Positions 28,191 through 30,294 of a stretch of 30,294 nucleotides of DNA are shown in pieces (position 1 is the stretch's first letter; every line of letters starts with the position of its first letter). This DNA is from a virus: the IMG/VR virus record IMGVR_UViG_3300042905_000506, positions 1 to 30,294 of that record; one strand, written 5' to 3'. The position numbers and the translations under genes are program-made. A model generated the notes under the pieces. That model was given only the letters and a program-made list of their open reading frames with translations. It was not told the origin of the DNA and ran no database searches.

Positions 28191-30294
28191 CTACCATGCA
28201 ATATATGAAAGTGGAACAGAGTTTCCTAGGGCCACCGCGACACCGGCATTCGTTTCAACATAGCCACGAACATATCCAGGAGATGCTGCACCATTAATTC
28301 CAGTATCAAGCGCGGCCACTATTAGTCTTGGTGCCGTTCCTCTAGATGTGGCAACAAATCCATTTATAGAATTTCCTGGATTTACTGCTAAAACAAAGAA
28401 TCCTGCAACAGAAGATGTATTAGGGCTTGGTGCTCCATTATACTTAACCATTCTGGAAACAAATGCTGTTGTGGCAAGAGATGTGCTATCATCTCCAGAT
28501 GCTTGTGTTGTAGAGGTTCCAGTAATTGTGCCACCAAAAGATGCTGCTCCAGTAACATATGCTCCACCAACGACATGCAATGCTGAAGCGGGAGTAGAAG
28601 TGGCAATTCCTAGTCTTTGTGTGCTAGTTAAAATTGCTGCTAGTGTCGATGTGCCAGCAGAATTTCCTGTGTAGAATTGAAGACTGGACGGTATCCCACC
28701 AGCCACGCTCTGTCCAGCACTTTCTGATGTAATGTATGCTGAGTTGGTGGCTGTACCAGCAATACTTGGACCCTGGAACATAATCGTACCAAGATCCATT
28801 CCAGAAGTAGCAGAAGCAGAGGCACCAAAGTTTTTTCTAAATAAGAAATATGCTGCATTGTCTAAACTGTTTGTATTTTCTAAAATTAATTGAGGAGCGA
28901 AGTTTGATGAATTTGATATTGTTACGTTACCAGATCCATTAATTGTTCCTCCAACTGCAAGATTGGAAACTATGCTTGCCGTTGTTCCAACGTAAAGTGA
29001 CGATATGGCGCTAGCAGCGCCTACGGAACGGAACGTTCCTCCAACTGCAAGATTGGAAACTATACTTGCTGTTGTTCCAACGTAAAAAGATGACAGGGCG
29101 CTAGCAGCGCCACCAATATAAAGTGACGACAAGGCGCTTGCAGCGCCCACGGAACGGAACGTTCCTCCAACTGCAAGATTAGAAACAATACTCGCTGTTG
29201 TTCCAACATATAGTGTTGAATTTGCACTAGCATTTCCAACTAGAACCGCGTCCCCTCCAACTCTTAATGTAGAGGATATGCTTGCTGTTCCGCCCATAGT
29301 TGTATTTCCACTAATGCTGGCGGTGCCAATAACTGTTAGTGGATTAGTTGGGGATGTAGTTCCTATGCCTACTCTATTATTAGGAGAATCTACAAACAGT
29401 GTTCCACCGTCTACATTAAGACCTGCGTCAATAAGCACCCCAGAAATTCCAGCAACGTGAAGTGCAGAGGCTGGTGTGACAGTTCCTATTCCTACTTCAT
29501 TGTTTGTTGCGTCTACGAATAAGGTGTTAGTATCAACGGTTAGATTTCCATATAAAGTTGTATTAAGATTTTGATCTATTCTTAGACCCAAGTCATTATT
29601 CCCATTTGCTATATAAACATTATAGTTCGACACAGCGCCGTCATAATTTATAGAAACCACATCAATATTATTTGACAGCGAGGCCAGAGCATCAACCCCT
29701 ATAGCAATATTTCTTGATCCTGTTGTACTTGCTTTTAGGGCATTTTTTCCAATAGCAATGTTTTGAGAGACAGTGTTAGAATAAAGGGCAGATGCACCAA
29801 TTGCAATATTATCCTCGCCACTGGTGTTACTCTGTAATGCCCCAAATCCAACTCTAAAATTAGTATTGTTGCCACTACCAATTCCAACGTTAGTGCCATT
29901 AATGAGTGAATCTCCAATAGACGCTGAAATAATAGACGCAGAATCAAATACCGGATCAACCGCCTTAAGTATTCCAGTATATGTTAAGGAAAATGGAGAA
30001 GTTAATGGATCGTTACCAACCCATATAGAATATGTTGGCCGATTGGCACTAAGATTTAATAGACCAAATCTGGTTAATCTTATTGTTCCGTTGCTTTCTA
30101 AAATAACACTAGCACCAGCAGTGCCACCTATAATTGAACTTGCAGTTAGTTGCCAGCCACCTAAAGAGCCAACTGATGCTGTGATGTTTTGAGCATTAAC
30201 CGATCCTGTGAATTGACCAGAATTAGCGGTAATATCGCCAGTTATAGAGGCACCAGTTGCAGTTAAAAATCCTGTGCCAGACACTCTGAATGGG
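28191..30294 (-). CDS. Tail fibre protein, 5' end beyond right edge
   Basis: At least 697 aa of a beta-rich fibre; the frame is open to the right edge, so the N-terminus is missing. Parts: a YadA-head-like stretch with NIAIGASALYSN and NIAIGKNALKAS; then modules LFVDATNNEVGIGT and TPASALHV; then ~30-aa repeats (TASIVSNLAVGGTF, then RSVGAASAISSLYVG) encoded by near-identical DNA; then a C-terminal tip ending LSYIAW that matches the 671-aa fibre at 1830-3845. It is the likely receptor-binding or side fibre. Confidence 0.88.
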   Translation of the reverse strand, partial: PFRVSGTGFLTATGASITGDITANSGQFTGSVNAQNITASVGSLGGWQLTASSIIGGTAGASVILESNGTIRLTRFGLLNLSANRPTYSIWVGNDPLTSPFSLTYTGILKAVDPVFDSASIISASIGDSLINGTNVGIGSGNNTNFRVGFGALQSNTSGEDNIAIGASALYSNTVSQNIAIGKNALKASTTGSRNIAIGVDALASLSNNIDVVSINYDGAVSNYNVYIANGNNDLGLRIDQNLNTTLYGNLTVDTNTLFVDATNNEVGIGTVTPASALHVAGISGVLIDAGLNVDGGTLFVDSPNNRVGIGTTSPTNPLTVIGTASISGNTTMGGTASISSTLRVGGDAVLVGNASANSTLYVGTTASIVSNLAVGGTFRSVGAASALSSLYIGGAASALSSFYVGTTASIVSNLAVGGTFRSVGAASAISSLYVGTTASIVSNLAVGGTINGSGNVTISNSSNFAPQLILENTNSLDNAAYFLFRKNFGASASATSGMDLGTIMFQGPSIAGTATNSAYITSESAGQSVAGGIPSSLQFYTGNSAGTSTLAAILTSTQRLGIATSTPASALHVVGGAYVTGAASFGGTITGTSTTQASGDDSTSLATTAFVSRMVKYNGAPSPNTSSVAGFFVLAVNPGNSINGFVATSRGTAPRLIVAALDTGINGAASPGYVRGYVETNAGVAVALGNSVPLSYIAW
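28945..29220 (-). repeat. Direct repeats inside the tail fibre gene
   Basis: The sequence GTTCCTCCAACTGCAAGATT recurs at 28945, 29035 and 29161, spaced 90 and 126 nt (90 + 36). Between copies, a GGCGCT-AGC-AGCGCC hairpin (or close variant) occurs three times. The repeats encode 30-aa fibre modules, and the 36-nt difference is one partial module, so copy number can change by slippage or recombination. Confidence 0.9.

Noticed and set aside
28945-29220. CRISPR-like repeat array
   Set aside because: The repeats are in frame in a fibre gene, with variable spacing and no cas genes; the Cas4-like protein lies in a recombination operon.

Overview
The window is about 30 kb of a tailed double-stranded DNA phage. 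Every gene I support lies on the minus strand, so transcription runs from high to low coordinates. A WhiB-family protein, an actinobacterial-type DUF7455-like zinc protein and actinobacterial-looking tmRNA tag residues point to an actinobacterial host. The DNA is AT-rich with many A/T-ended codons, which fits a low-GC actinobacterium (for example a freshwater acI-type lineage). That host guess is inference.

Layout in transcription order. (1) 30294-27242: a large tail-fibre protein running off the right edge, two small proteins, and a 150-aa probable structural accessory protein. (2) 27228-24568: a free-standing HNH endonuclease, a calcineurin-like phosphoesterase, a zinc ribbon, a MerR-type DNA-binding protein and small proteins leading into replication. 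(3) 24581-14187: a nearly complete replication and recombination set: DnaB-type helicase, CHC2/TOPRIM primase, a gp32-like zinc ssDNA-binding protein, a full-length DNA polymerase III alpha subunit, MazG, a RecA/UvsX recombinase, an Hjc-like nuclease, a Cas4/RecB-type nuclease and a RuvC-like resolvase, with small zinc-finger and HTH proteins between them. (4) 14194-10082: HTH and FmdB-like small proteins, a DUF1599 protein, small and large terminase, and the packaging-type HNH protein. (5) 10107-5687: an RNA island with a SpoU/TrmH RNA methyltransferase, nine tRNAs, a secreted lysozyme-like enzyme, a glycosyltransferase and a very short tmRNA (224 nt). (6) 5675-1830: a head/tail-type conserved protein and two more tail-fibre genes. 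The 671-aa one shares its C-terminal domain with the fibre at the right edge. (7) 1812-1: nucleotide deaminase, WhiB and small accessory proteins running off the left edge.

The genes are packed with 1-, 4-, 8- and 17-nt overlaps, which suggests translational coupling. The few gaps hold stem-loops or TATAAT-type promoter candidates. Three gaps contain the same extended -10 sequence, TGCTATAAT. Stem-loops sit 2-3 nt upstream of three tRNA 5' ends. The most unusual observations are the miniature tmRNA whose 5' domain overlaps the end of the glycosyltransferase gene, the tRNA-abutting hairpins, the phage-encoded tRNA-Ile(TAT) with an RNA methyltransferase nearby, and the paired fibre loci sharing one C-terminal tip domain.
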